A DNA stretch of 64,000 nt from the NCBI GenBank assembly GCA_945862385.1, contig CAMAXV010000005.1, forward strand, positions 1 through 64,000, given 5' to 3'. The stretch's first letter is position 1. Each line of letters opens with the position of its first letter. A model generated the notes under the pieces. The model saw nothing but the letters and a program-made list of their open reading frames with translations, was not told where the DNA came from and did not search any database. Shown piece after piece: positions 52,319 to 61,328 of this stretch. The stretch is from Chitinophaga pinensis. GTDB taxonomy: Bacteria > Bacteroidota > Bacteroidia > Chitinophagales > Chitinophagaceae. The translations under genes and the position numbers were made by a program.

Positions 52319-53446
52319 ATGGTAATCAAAAGGGTTATCGAAGAACACATTTTCGATTTGTTGGGAAGCAACAAGGTCATCCTCATCTTGGGAACAAGAA
52401 GGGTAGGAAAGACATTTTTGATCAACAAGATCAGGGAACGCTATCAGGGGAAGGTCTTGATGTTAAATGCTGAAGATTTTGATGTACAGGAAATACTCAG
52501 GAAAAGATCAGTTGCCAATTATCAACGTATTATAGGTGATGCAGGTTTGTTGATCATTGATGAAGCGCAGGCAATTCCTGAAATAGGCATGGTGTTGAAG
52601 TTGATGATCGATAGCCAGACACAGTTGACTATTCTTGCAACAGGTTCATCTTCGTTAGACTTGGTCAATACTACCGGTGAGCCTCTCACGGGCAGACAAT
52701 ATCCATTTATTCTCTACCCTATTGCTCAGATGGAATTAGCGCAGGACCCAATTTCCATTAGGGCAGATTTGGAGGAGAGATTGATACTGGGTAGTTATCC
52801 GGAAGTGTTTCAACTACAGTCCGTAAAGCAAAAGGAGTCTTATCTGAAAGAGTTGGCCAAATCATATTTGCTCAAAGATATTCTGGCATATGCAGATATT
52901 AGGCATTCTGCCAAGTTGGTAGACCTGTTGCGCTTAATTGCTTTGCAGGTGGGTTCTGAAGTATCCTATAACGAGTTGTCGATTAAACTAGGCATCAACA
53001 AAATTACAGTTGAGCATTATCTGGATTTATTGCAGCAGGTTTTTGTGCTTTTCAGGTTGCCGTCATACAGTACCAACCAAAGAAAGGAAATAGCCAAAAG
53101 TTCAAAATGGTATTTTTATGACAATGGCATTCGAAATGCGGTGATCCAGGATTTCAGGCCTGCAACAATGCGAAGTGATATGGGCATGTTATGGGAAAAT
53201 TATATCATTTCAGAAAGGTTTAAACGAAATGCATATTTGGGCGAAGACAGGCAGCTATATTTTTGGCGCAATTATAATCAACAGGAAGTAGATTTGGTCG
53301 AGTCTTTTGCCGGACAGTTGTCTGCCGTAGAAATAAAATACGGTGAACGCAGTCGGAAGCAAAAGCCTAAGGCTTTTGACCAGGCATATCCTGATGCAAG
53401 TTTCAGTATTGTTGACCGCGATAATTACCTGGATTTTATTTGTTGA
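52319..53446 (+). CDS. AAA+ ATPase with C-terminal DUF4143 domain
   Basis: 375 residues from the ATG at 52319; the longer ORF to 52244 lies in direct repeats. Walker A is GTRRVGKT, Walker B is GLLIIDEAQAI, followed by a sensor-like LATGSSSLDL. The DUF4143 half contains a winged-helix-like segment (VSYNELSIKLGINKITVEHY) and a nuclease-like ending EVDLVESFAGQLSAVEIKYG, with the D-x-V and E-x-K pattern of PDDEXK folds. The family is abundant in Bacteroidota and archaeal genomes with no agreed role; it is often accessory. It is flanked by two related tRNA-like 3' sequences. Confidence 0.85.
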   Translation: MVIKRVIEEHIFDLLGSNKVILILGTRRVGKTFLINKIRERYQGKVLMLNAEDFDVQEILRKRSVANYQRIIGDAGLLIIDEAQAIPEIGMVLKLMIDSQTQLTILATGSSSLDLVNTTGEPLTGRQYPFILYPIAQMELAQDPISIRADLEERLILGSYPEVFQLQSVKQKESYLKELAKSYLLKDILAYADIRHSAKLVDLLRLIALQVGSEVSYNELSIKLGINKITVEHYLDLLQQVFVLFRLPSYSTNQRKEIAKSSKWYFYDNGIRNAVIQDFRPATMRSDMGMLWENYIISERFKRNAYLGEDRQLYFWRNYNQQEVDLVESFAGQLSAVEIKYGERSRKQKPKAFDQAYPDASFSIVDRDNYLDFIC

Positions 53447-53511
53447 TTGCGGCTCATTCAATCTGTTGAGAAACTTTTAAGAATTACAGGGAATAAACAA
53501 ACTATACAAAA

Positions 53512-53558
53512 TAAAAAAGCCCATAAAAAATTGATAAACAATTCATTATGAGCTTTTT
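53512..53558. terminator. Bidirectional terminator beside the tRNA-like RNA
   Basis: AAAAAGCCCATAA ... TTATGAGCTTTTT encloses a long AT-rich stem around AATTG/CAATT. It can stop the ATPase transcript from the plus side and the minus-strand RNA immediately after its 3' end. Confidence 0.75.
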
Positions 53559-53563
53559 AGAGC

Positions 53564-53726
53564 TGTAGGGGGAGGGATCGAACCTCCACGAGGCAGTTAG
53601 CTATAGCGCAAAGTTTCAGTGGTCGACCCTGGTCGCCTCTTGCGAGACGGCTCTACACTACGTTTATCCTGTTATCCTCACCCCCGAGACAAGAGGGCAT
53701 GTCTGCCAAAATTTCATCACCCCACA
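53564..53726 (-). ncRNA. Unclassified 163-nt RNA with tRNA-like acceptor, T and D arms
   Basis: On the minus strand a 7-bp acceptor stem TGTGGGG/CCCTACA joins the two ends. The 3' side has exact tRNA geometry: T-stem GGAGG/CCTCC around the loop TTCGATC, contiguous with the acceptor strand. The 5' side has a short D-like arm (ATG...CAT with GG in the loop) and an anticodon-like arm CCCTC-TTGTCTC-GGGGG. A roughly 90-nt insert replaces the variable loop and contains a CGTCTC-GCAA-GAGGCG hairpin. There is no encoded CCA. An upstream -7 box and downstream terminator suggest an independent transcript. It is too short for tmRNA. A 17-codon ORF (53717-53664, MKFWQTCPLVSGVRITG) overlaps it. Most of the 412-bp gap 53447-53858 is this RNA and its signals. 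Confidence 0.5.
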
Positions 53727-53743
53727 GTGGTAAAGAACTGATG

Positions 53744-53751
53744 CAAATTTA
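53744..53751 (-). promoter_or_regulatory. Candidate -7 box for the tRNA-like RNA
   Basis: The minus strand reads TAAATTTG (TAnnTTTG). It lies 17 bases upstream of the acceptor stem, giving a start site a few bases before it. A TTG -33 element is not found at the normal spacing. Confidence 0.5.
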
Positions 53752-53858
53752 ATATAAATCAGTTTTTCTTGATAATATTTCAAGAAATATTTTTTATTTA
53801 TTGATAATATTCAATAAATTGCATCTTTATTTGAAAGTATTAAAAAATCAATACCTGT

Positions 53859-54326
53859 ATGGCGTCAAAATTAAATCTTGACAAACTCGACCTGCAAATC
53901 ATTCAGATCATGATGGAAGATGCCGGCATTTCCTATGCAGATCTGGGCAAGCAGCTTTTTGTTTCCGGCGGAACGATACACGTACGCATAAAAAAACTGC
54001 AGGAGATTGGAATTGTCAAAGGTACGAAACTGAACGTTGACCTCAAACTTTTAGGTTATGATATTACCGCATTTGTAGGCATCTACCTGGAAAAAAGCTC
54101 ACTCTACGATCAGGTGGCTGAAGACCTGAAGCAGATTCCGGAAATCGTTCGGTTGAACTATACAACAGGTAACTACAGCATGTTCCTCGAAGTGGTGGCC
54201 AAAGACATCAATCAGCTTAAATTTGTGCTTCACGACCAGTTACAGAAAATTAAAGGTATAGAACGCACGGAAACCCTGATCTCCCTGGAGGAAAGCTTCA
54301 ACCGCAATGTTCTGGTGGCGAGTTGA
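53859..54326 (+). CDS. Lrp/AsnC family transcriptional regulator
   Basis: 155 residues. Winged HTH at the N-terminus (LDLQIIQIMMEDAGISYADL, SGGTIHVRIKKLQEIGIVKG) and the RAM ligand-binding domain (DITAFVGIYLEKSS, VRLNYTTGNYSMFLEVVAKD). It is expected to respond to an amino acid and form octamers. It is divergent from the minus-strand RNA across an AT-rich promoter region. Confidence 0.92.
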   Translation: MASKLNLDKLDLQIIQIMMEDAGISYADLGKQLFVSGGTIHVRIKKLQEIGIVKGTKLNVDLKLLGYDITAFVGIYLEKSSLYDQVAEDLKQIPEIVRLNYTTGNYSMFLEVVAKDINQLKFVLHDQLQKIKGIERTETLISLEESFNRNVLVAS

Positions 54327-54328
54327 GC

Positions 54329-54487
54329 GAAGTAAGTTGAGAGAGATAAGTTGAGAGTTGAGAGGTAAGTTGAGAGAGGTAAGTTGAGAGAGATAAGTTG
54401 AGAGAGGTAAGTTGAGAGAGTTTTTTTCTAAACTTTAAACTCTCAACCCTAAACTCTCAACCCTAAACTCTAAACTCTCAACTCTAT
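54329..54487. repeat. AAGTTGAGAG tandem block with inverted arm
   Basis: Several tandem units of about 14 bp (AAGTTGAGAGAGRT) are followed by a T-run and a complementary arm of CTCAACCCTAAACTCTCAAC units. The whole can form a long imperfect hairpin between the convergent Lrp and GT2 genes. It is the same word family as 765-957 and 3250-3377. Confidence 0.75.
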
Positions 54488-54491
54488 TCCC

Positions 54492-55640
54492 TCAACTCTT
54501 CTCCCTCCTCCCCTTCCATTCATAGCTGCCGATCAGTCCGAACCCGCCTGCAAGAACGGTGTAAAGGGAATGGAGTGGCTGGATTGGAATAAACCATGGT
54601 AAGAGGTGTGTCTTCTTAAAAAAACGGGCAATCCTGATCATCAGGGGATATTCAATCATTCCCTTCATCACTACCATGAACAACCAGACAGGCAGGTATT
54701 GTGGCATAATAATAATTGAAAGCATCATCGCTGTGAGTCCGCAATTCACCAAGTAAACCAACAACAATACGAGCTTGATACCATTGTGTCTGTAATAAGT
54801 TGATTTACTGGCCCAGCGTATGCGCTGGCGGATGAATGCCCGCCAGCTGCCGGCAGGTGCCGTTGTTACAATGGCTTCCTTGGCATAACAAAAATGAACC
54901 TGGCCCGGAAATGTTGCCGCCATCTTTTCCATCATAAACATATCATCTCCTGAAGCAATATGGTCATTGCCATCAAAACCTTCAACAGCATCATATGCTG
55001 CGCGTGTATACAGCAGGTTGGCACCATTGCACATGTTGAATAAACGGGCACTTACTGCAGCAGCTGTCACTGCTTGCAATGATAGGAAGTCGAGCGACTG
55101 AAACCTGTCGAGAAAACTTTGCTCATGGCTGTACCTTACAGGGGCAGCGACGAAAACAGCTTGTTTTTGTTGACGGAACAACAGTAGGGTATTCAACCAC
55201 CGGGAATCAAAAGTGCAATCGGCATCAGTGGTCACAATAATACCATGTTCAGCCGCAGCAATGCCCTTCCGCAATGCCGCTTTCTTTCCGGACCCATCTC
55301 CTTCGGTTAGCCTGAGCAGCTTTACACCGCGACTGGCATAAGCGGAAACTATGGCTGCAGTATGGTCATCAGAACCATCATCCACCACAATAACTTCGCA
55401 TTGTTCAGCAGGTAGCGTTTGCTGTAGCAGGCTGTCGAGGCACGCACCTATGCAGGCTTCCTCATTACGGGCAGCTATCACCACTGTAACTTCATCTGTA
55501 CTTATACCTCCGGCCTTAAACAATGGCAGCTGCATCAGGATCCTGTTACAGCGCCTGATAACAAAGGAATAAGCTGCAAAAAGCATGGCGGCAAGGAACA
55601 GCAGTGGAACCGGTATCGCTGAAATAAGTTCAGATATCAA
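54492..55640 (-). CDS. Membrane glycosyltransferase, family 2
   Basis: 382 residues with an N-terminal membrane helix and further helices near the C-terminus. The GT-A domain has VTVVIAARNEEACIGACLDS, VIVVDDGSDDHT, TTDADCTF and GDDMFM, plus QRIRW, the QxxRW motif of processive GT2 enzymes. It transfers an activated sugar to a lipid or polysaccharide at the inner membrane; donor and acceptor unknown. Confidence 0.88.
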   Translation of the reverse strand: MISELISAIPVPLLFLAAMLFAAYSFVIRRCNRILMQLPLFKAGGISTDEVTVVIAARNEEACIGACLDSLLQQTLPAEQCEVIVVDDGSDDHTAAIVSAYASRGVKLLRLTEGDGSGKKAALRKGIAAAEHGIIVTTDADCTFDSRWLNTLLLFRQQKQAVFVAAPVRYSHEQSFLDRFQSLDFLSLQAVTAAAVSARLFNMCNGANLLYTRAAYDAVEGFDGNDHIASGDDMFMMEKMAATFPGQVHFCYAKEAIVTTAPAGSWRAFIRQRIRWASKSTYYRHNGIKLVLLLVYLVNCGLTAMMLSIIIMPQYLPVWLFMVVMKGMIEYPLMIRIARFFKKTHLLPWFIPIQPLHSLYTVLAGGFGLIGSYEWKGRREKS

Positions 55641-55809
55641 TGCATAAAAGTGTTGGTGTGCTTTGTAAATTTCATCATTTCTGCGGTTTTGAAGTTTTTT
55701 ACAGCAATAATTTATCTAATTTCAGCCGATTGCGTAACTAACTATCAACAACACTGTATGTTAGCAAGTGCTTCAGCAGGGTTATGTCAACCTTAGTTAA
55801 ACATTATAT

Positions 55810-57579
55810 ATGGAACAAGTTACCCTCACTTCAACTGCTATGAAAGGAGCCGGATGGCTCAACACCGCTCAGGATCCCACACAGGTTTTCATCCCGGAAG
55901 ATTGCATCCAGGAAGAGCTGATGATGATGAATATGTGTCATCAGTTTCTGGAAAAAGAAGTGTTTCCCTTACTGGAAAGGATTGATCAGCAGGAACCCGA
56001 ACTCCTGAAGTCCCTCATGGAAAAAGCAGCTGAAGCCGGATTAATGGGCATCAGCATACCTGAACAATATGGCGGGCTCGGCAAATCTTTTCTTTACTCC
56101 GTATTGGCTGCCGAAGCGCTGGGAGCAGGCCATTCCTTCTCCGTTGCCACAGCAACACACAGTGGCATGGGCACATTGCCGATACTATACTTCGGTACAG
56201 AAGCTCAGCAAAACAAATACATCCCCAGCCTGGTTTCCGGAGAATCGAAAGGTGCGTACGGACTTACAGAACCTAATAGCGGCAGCGACACAATGCGCAT
56301 CACGACGAGCGCTATATTGAGCAGCGACGGGAAACATTACCTGCTGAACGGACAAAAATGCTGGGTTACCAATGGGGGAATGGCAGATGTTTTCACCATC
56401 TTCGCCAAAGTGGATGGCAGTCAGTTTACAGCCTTTATCGTGGAAAGAGGCATGGAGGGTTTCTCGCAGGGACCTGAAGAACACAAGATGGGCCTGAGGG
56501 GCACTTCCACAGTACCCTTGTATTTCCAGGATTGTAAAGTGCCGATTGAAAATGTACTGGGTGAAATAGGCAAGGGCCACCACATCGCATTGAATATCCT
56601 CAACACAGGCAGACTCAAACTTTGCGCATCGAATGTGGGGGGAGCAAAAAAATACCTCGAAACCAGCGTTAAATACGCAAGGTCAAGAGAACTGCTTAAA
56701 ACACCCATAGCAGATTTTGGTGCCATCCGCCATAAGCTTGGTGAAATGGCTACGCGCATCTGGGTAGTGGAATCTGCGCTATACAGGTCCGCCAGCCTGA
56801 TAGATGAAAAAGAAAAAGAACTGCTCGCAAAAGGACATCCATTTCATGAAGCGCAGCTTGCCGCTTCGGAAGAGTATGCCATTGAATGTGCCATCCTCAA
56901 AGTAGCCGGTTCAGAACTGATCGGTTATGTTGTGGATGAGGGCGTTCAGGTTCACGGTGCTAATGGATACAACGAAGCATTTCATATTGCAAGGGCTTAC
57001 AGAGACAGCCGCATCAACAGGATTTTAGAAGGAACCAATGAAATCAACAGGTTGGTTACGGTAGATATGGTTTTCAAGAGGGCCATGAAAGGCAGGATAG
57101 ATATGATGGGTCCGGCTATAGCTGTTCAAAAGGAACTGATGAGTATTCCTGACTTCGGCGCAGCAGATGAATCGCTGTTTGCTGCAGAATTAAAAGCTAT
57201 TCAGCAATTCAAGAAAGCAGTATTTCTTGTTGCCGGTGCAGCAGTGCAAAAGCTCATGATGAAAATAGAATCCGAACAGGAAATCCTGATGCATATTGCC
57301 GATATGGCCATTGAAATCTTCCTTGCAGAAAGTGCACTGCTGCGCACCATTAAACTTGCAAACTTAAGAGGTGAAGAAGGTACTGCAAGAGAGTTGGATA
57401 TGACAAGGATTTATATGTACGATGCTGCAGACAGCATCGCAAAAAATGGCCGGGATGCCATCAATGCATTTGCTTCAGGAGACGAACAACGCATGATGTT
57501 GCTGGGCATCAAGCGGTTCACTAAAGTGACTCCTTTCAATACGAAAGATGCCCGCAGGAGAATTGCAGACGGACTCTAA
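55810..57579 (+). CDS. Acyl-CoA dehydrogenase family protein
   Basis: 589 residues, longer than the roughly 380 of short-chain enzymes and similar to the VLCAD/ACAD9 type with an extra C-terminal helical domain (residues 430-589). Core motifs: GLMGISIPEQYGGLGKSF, YGLTEPNSGSD, CWVTNGGMADV and HGANGYNEAFHIARAYRDSR then RILEGTNEINR. It performs FAD-dependent alpha,beta-dehydrogenation of acyl-CoA in beta-oxidation. It stands alone here. Confidence 0.92.
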   Translation: MEQVTLTSTAMKGAGWLNTAQDPTQVFIPEDCIQEELMMMNMCHQFLEKEVFPLLERIDQQEPELLKSLMEKAAEAGLMGISIPEQYGGLGKSFLYSVLAAEALGAGHSFSVATATHSGMGTLPILYFGTEAQQNKYIPSLVSGESKGAYGLTEPNSGSDTMRITTSAILSSDGKHYLLNGQKCWVTNGGMADVFTIFAKVDGSQFTAFIVERGMEGFSQGPEEHKMGLRGTSTVPLYFQDCKVPIENVLGEIGKGHHIALNILNTGRLKLCASNVGGAKKYLETSVKYARSRELLKTPIADFGAIRHKLGEMATRIWVVESALYRSASLIDEKEKELLAKGHPFHEAQLAASEEYAIECAILKVAGSELIGYVVDEGVQVHGANGYNEAFHIARAYRDSRINRILEGTNEINRLVTVDMVFKRAMKGRIDMMGPAIAVQKELMSIPDFGAADESLFAAELKAIQQFKKAVFLVAGAAVQKLMMKIESEQEILMHIADMAIEIFLAESALLRTIKLANLRGEEGTARELDMTRIYMYDAADSIAKNGRDAINAFASGDEQRMMLLGIKRFTKVTPFNTKDARRRIADGL

Positions 57580-57585
57580 AAACAA

Positions 57586-57612
57586 AAGCCGGTACACATT
57601 GTATACCGACTT
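57586..57612. terminator. Hairpin between convergent genes
   Basis: AAGCCGGTA and TACCGACTT form a nine-base stem with one mismatch around a nine-base loop, directly after the acyl-CoA dehydrogenase stop codon. No long T-run follows on either side. Confidence 0.5.
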
Positions 57613-57647
57613 CTTGAATAACCAACATGTGCCGTACCGGGCTATAT

Positions 57648-58370
57648 TCAGCTGCTCTTTTGCAGCTTGTAGTATTTGCTGATATCTGTTACTCCCTTTT
57701 TAAGAACATCAGGAGTATTGGTGAGTGTAAAATTTTCCCATTGTTGCATTGCGGCATTGTGTGCAGGAATACTTTGGGGAACGGTAACAACCACATCAAT
57801 TTTTGATAGTGCCAGTCCTATTGAAATCACCAGCGTGGAGATGAGTGTAACCAGCCCCAGTAACAACCTGATATCGTGTGCATGCTTAAGCGGTTCAATC
57901 AGGTGCATGGAGAGTAAAACGATGTAAGATCCAAAAGCGAATACAATACCACTGAGCATGAAAGCTTTGGTTGAATCCCTGTTTTCATAAACACTGCGCT
58001 TTACAAAGTGAATGAATAATTTTGAGGCGAACAGAAAAACCGGAACAGCGCCTGTAAGCATAACCTTCAGCAGTGTTGTTTCGCTAATACCATACATCGC
58101 GATGGCTGCAGAACTGTATGCCGCTAATAAGGTAAGGGTTAGTCCGATCAGTTTATTGAACCCCCTTCTGTCTGTAAAATTCACCAGTATCACCAGCATG
58201 AGTGGTGCCTGAACCAGTGTGGTTACTGTATTCAGCACCAGCAGGGCATTACCTGAAAGGTTGCTGAATTTCTGAACCAAACTTGCTGTAATAAAGGGAA
58301 TCAGGTAAACTGCATTTAAGGCTATCAGCTTGATGTCGCTGATCTTGAGTTGAGAATCATTGGATGGCAT
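57648..58370 (-). CDS. Six-helix integral membrane protein, unknown
   Basis: 240 residues with about six hydrophobic helices (for example LIALNAVYLIPFITASLVQK, VTTLVQAPLMLVILV, LLGLVTLISTLVISIGLAL) and a soluble C-terminal tail of about 45 residues. I recognise no family signature. The gene lies alone between the acyl-CoA dehydrogenase and the amidase. Confidence 0.7.
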   Translation of the reverse strand: MPSNDSQLKISDIKLIALNAVYLIPFITASLVQKFSNLSGNALLVLNTVTTLVQAPLMLVILVNFTDRRGFNKLIGLTLTLLAAYSSAAIAMYGISETTLLKVMLTGAVPVFLFASKLFIHFVKRSVYENRDSTKAFMLSGIVFAFGSYIVLLSMHLIEPLKHAHDIRLLLGLVTLISTLVISIGLALSKIDVVVTVPQSIPAHNAAMQQWENFTLTNTPDVLKKGVTDISKYYKLQKSS

Positions 58371-58559
58371 GTTGGGTAGGATTTGGATAATTGGATTTTA
58401 GTTTTCGTAGGGATAGGATTAAAAACGGGTACAGTATAGAAACGATAACTTGTTAAGACTATTATATTTTATCGTTAAAACCGCTTAAATTCAGTGAAAG
58501 TGCTCATGTCTTTACGTAGTAATACGCACTTGATTTCGTAAAAAAACTAATTTGTGTTC

Positions 58560-59729
58560 ATGAAGAATATGATGGTGGTCATTTGCTGTTGTTGTTTTAT
58601 ATATACAGGATCGCACGCGCAGACAATTGTAAGAACTAAAGGGATACTGCCCTATATGGAATATGGTCCGGGTGATGACAGGCTGGGTGGTGCCAAGATG
58701 ACCTACCTTGATTCCGGCATCCTGCTTAAAGTTATTGACAGTATCGGAACTGATTATATTATTGAACTCACCAGTTCACTGCATGCCTTCATCCAGAAAA
58801 CCAGTGTGACCCCCGATACAGTAACCAAGGTCAAATCACATTACCTGAGCGGCAATTGGAAAACCTATCAGGATGACCGTTACGACCATATTGTTGTAAA
58901 CATGCCCGAGAGGCTACCTTACCGCGGTACCATGCAGGTAAATCCCAATCGCCTGATTATTGATCTGTTTGGCATTACCAGTAATACCAACTGGATAACC
59001 CAGGTAGGGCAACTCAGAGAGGTGGCCAATACCTGGTATGAACAAATGGAAAATGGCATGCTCAGGGTTTATGTAGATCTGAAAAGCAGTATGCACTGGG
59101 GTTATTCCGTTCATTACGACAGCTCCGGATCAAAACTCGATATCCGCATCAAACATGCACCGGCAAAGCATTTGAAGCAGCTTTTTGTTGCAGTTGATGC
59201 CGGTCATGGCGGTACCAATACCGGTGCTGCCGGTGATATATATGGTAAGGCTGAAAAGGTACTTACGCTTGAATATGCCAAGGCACTGGAAAAAGAATTG
59301 AAAAGAGCCGGTGTTAAAAGGGTATTCATGACCAGGATAACTGATACTTCTCTTTCCATGCCAGAACGTATCATGATGTTGCGGGATACCATGCCCGATA
59401 TCCTGCTCAGCATCCATTTCAACTCCTCCTCGGTAGATACAGTAAAAGGAACTAGCACATTTTACCGCCATATAGGCTTCAGACCGCTTACACAGGTTAT
59501 CCTGAACAGGATGAAGCAGTTGGGTCTCCAGGAATTTGGCAATGTGGGTAGTTTCAATTTTGCGCTGAGTGGTCCAACTGAATACCCCAACTGCCTGGTG
59601 GAAGTGGCTTTTTTAAGCAATCCGGCTGACGAACGGTTTATCATGCATAAAAAATCTCCCGAAAAGGTTGCGAGAAAAATCAGGGAGGGTTTGTCAGATT
59701 TCTTAAAATCAAAAGTTTTAGTCAATTGA
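58560..59729 (+). CDS. N-acetylmuramoyl-L-alanine amidase (Amidase_3) with AMIN-like N-terminal domain
   Basis: 389 residues from the ATG at 58560; the track start is a GTG two codons earlier. A signal peptide is followed by an AMIN-like beta domain (DHIVVNMPERLPYRGTMQVN, RLIIDLFGITSN). The zinc amidase domain has VDAGHGGTNTGA, SIHFNSS and PNCLVEVAFLSN (catalytic Glu). It cleaves the peptide stem from peptidoglycan, probably at division. Confidence 0.9.
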   Translation: MKNMMVVICCCCFIYTGSHAQTIVRTKGILPYMEYGPGDDRLGGAKMTYLDSGILLKVIDSIGTDYIIELTSSLHAFIQKTSVTPDTVTKVKSHYLSGNWKTYQDDRYDHIVVNMPERLPYRGTMQVNPNRLIIDLFGITSNTNWITQVGQLREVANTWYEQMENGMLRVYVDLKSSMHWGYSVHYDSSGSKLDIRIKHAPAKHLKQLFVAVDAGHGGTNTGAAGDIYGKAEKVLTLEYAKALEKELKRAGVKRVFMTRITDTSLSMPERIMMLRDTMPDILLSIHFNSSSVDTVKGTSTFYRHIGFRPLTQVILNRMKQLGLQEFGNVGSFNFALSGPTEYPNCLVEVAFLSNPADERFIMHKKSPEKVARKIREGLSDFLKSKVLVN

Positions 59730-59743
59730 GCATTTTACCAATT

Positions 59744-59918
59744 CCCCTCCTGGCCAGGAGGGGTGGCACGAATGAGTCTGCACCAGAGGTGCAGGCGAAT
59801 GAGCTTGCCTGCCGAAGGCAGGTGACGGGGTGGTGGAAATTAAAATCTGATTCCACCACCCCGCCTCAACAAATTCACTTCGTTCATTTGTCTCGGCACC
59901 CCTCCTGGCCAGGAGGGG
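59744..59918 (+). repeat. Complete 175-bp palindrome-bounded dispersed element
   Basis: Identical length and layout to 7009-7183. Both ends are CCCCTCCTGGCCAGGAGGGG, a perfect 20-bp palindrome. It fills most of the 238-bp gap between the amidase and DgoK genes. The ORF-track entries here (59726-59938 and the minus-strand partner) are translations of the repeat. Confidence 0.85.
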
Positions 59919-59967
59919 AGTTTTTCGTAATTCAATAGTATATGACGTTAAAATCAATGCATCACTG

Positions 59968-60945
59968 ATGGAAAAAATAATTTGTTGCGACTGGGGAACC
60001 ACTTCTTTGAGGCTGACTGTTTATAATATAGGAGCGGAAGCACCGATAGCAGCCATTGCAGCTGAGCATGGCGTGTTGGCTGTCAACCAGGAGTTTACGG
60101 CGTCAGTCGGCGCTTTGTCCAGGAAGGCATTCTTTCTGGATGTACTTAACCGCGAAATCAGCCGATTGCATGATCATGTTGAAGCAGATACACCTGTGAT
60201 CATCTCCGGAATGGCATCTGCCAACATCGGCATGGAACCTTTGCCCTATGCTCTGTTGCCTTTTGACCTTCAGGGTACGGATGCTGTTATCAGTTCTTTT
60301 CAAGACGGACAAAGACCTGTTCACCTGGTTTCAGGGTGCAGGGCTGATGCAGACATCATGCGTGGAGAAGAAACACAGCTGGTAGGTGCAGCCCGACTGA
60401 TGGAAGGCAAATGGGAAGCTGATGAGCAGGCCCTCGTAATCCTTCCCGGCACACATTCCAAACATGTTGTTATACGCGGGAGACAGGCGGTTTCATTCAA
60501 AACTTATATGACAGGAGAAATCTTTTGCCTGATGTTCAGAAAAAGTATTCTCGCCCAGTCTGTTATACAAAATGATTTTTCGACAGCCGGCTGCCAGGAG
60601 GCTTTTCTGGAAGGTGTGCAAAAGGGACTTCGGGAGAATATCCTGCATGCTCTTTTTGATGTGCGCATCAGGAGTATGCTGGGTCAGGCAGATCCACGGG
60701 TGAATTTTGCGTATTTGAGCGGACTAATGATTGGGTCGGAACTCAGGGATTTGAGCAATATAGCTGTAAAGGACTTAGTCATATGCGGTTCCGAGCAGAT
60801 GAATGAAGCCTATGCCACTGCCATAGATCAGGTTACATGGCATGGCGCAAAGCCCCGTGTTACCCGCGTTCCGGCAGCAATGGCCACAGCAGCCGGACAA
60901 CTCATGATGTATAAGTCGCACAGATTGTTTAATTTCATCCCATAA
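59968..60945 (+). CDS. dgoK: 2-dehydro-3-deoxygalactonokinase (DgoK)
   Basis: 325 residues. It starts MEKIICCDWGTTSLRLTVYN, the ASKHA ATPase DWGTT motif, with ILPGTHSKHVVIRG, SFKTYMTGEIF and LSGLMIGSEL as further DgoK signatures. It phosphorylates 2-dehydro-3-deoxygalactonate in the De Ley-Doudoroff galactonate route. The aldolase partner is not in the window. Confidence 0.9.
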   Translation: MEKIICCDWGTTSLRLTVYNIGAEAPIAAIAAEHGVLAVNQEFTASVGALSRKAFFLDVLNREISRLHDHVEADTPVIISGMASANIGMEPLPYALLPFDLQGTDAVISSFQDGQRPVHLVSGCRADADIMRGEETQLVGAARLMEGKWEADEQALVILPGTHSKHVVIRGRQAVSFKTYMTGEIFCLMFRKSILAQSVIQNDFSTAGCQEAFLEGVQKGLRENILHALFDVRIRSMLGQADPRVNFAYLSGLMIGSELRDLSNIAVKDLVICGSEQMNEAYATAIDQVTWHGAKPRVTRVPAAMATAAGQLMMYKSHRLFNFIP

Positions 60946-60955
60946 ACAAAACAGT

Positions 60956-61276
60956 ATGGAACTCAGAAATACTTTTATACACCATGTATATTTTTGGATG
61001 AAAAACCCAGAAAGCAAGGAAGATTTGCAGGCGCTGATAGCAGGACTTGAAGCATTGAGTGTGGTGAAGGAAATCAAGTATTTTCACATTGGTACACCTG
61101 CTCCTACAGACAGGGAAGTGATTGACAACACCTATGCGGTTTCCTGGCTCAATATCTTTGAGACTGAAGCAGATCAGGATGTATACCAAACACATCCGCT
61201 TCACCTGAAATTCATCGAAGATTGTTCTGCGTTGTGGAGCAAGGTGAAAGTATATGATTCGATTCAGCATGGATAA
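60956..61276 (+). CDS. Dabb (stress-responsive alpha/beta-barrel) family protein
   Basis: 106 residues: FIHHVYFWMKNPESKEDLQA ... VVKEIKYFHIGTPAPT ... HPLHLKFIEDCSALWSKVKV. This is the dimeric ferredoxin-like Dabb fold. It is ten bases after dgoK and may be co-transcribed. Its biochemical role is unknown. Confidence 0.88.
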   Translation: MELRNTFIHHVYFWMKNPESKEDLQALIAGLEALSVVKEIKYFHIGTPAPTDREVIDNTYAVSWLNIFETEADQDVYQTHPLHLKFIEDCSALWSKVKVYDSIQHG

Positions 61277-61328
61277 AGAGCAGCAGATAAATGGCAGTTC
61301 TTTACAGGCATCCAACAAATAACCAAAT

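Noticed and set aside
53670-53690. GGATAACAGG resembling the I-SceI/23S rRNA site
   Set aside because: Only ten bases match and the flanks do not fit; no homing endonuclease gene is present.
53564-53726. tmRNA or group I intron in a tRNA
   Set aside because: No tag reading frame with an ALAA-like end, and 163 nt is too short for tmRNA. The insert is far smaller than a group I intron and shows no P3-P7 core that I can see.
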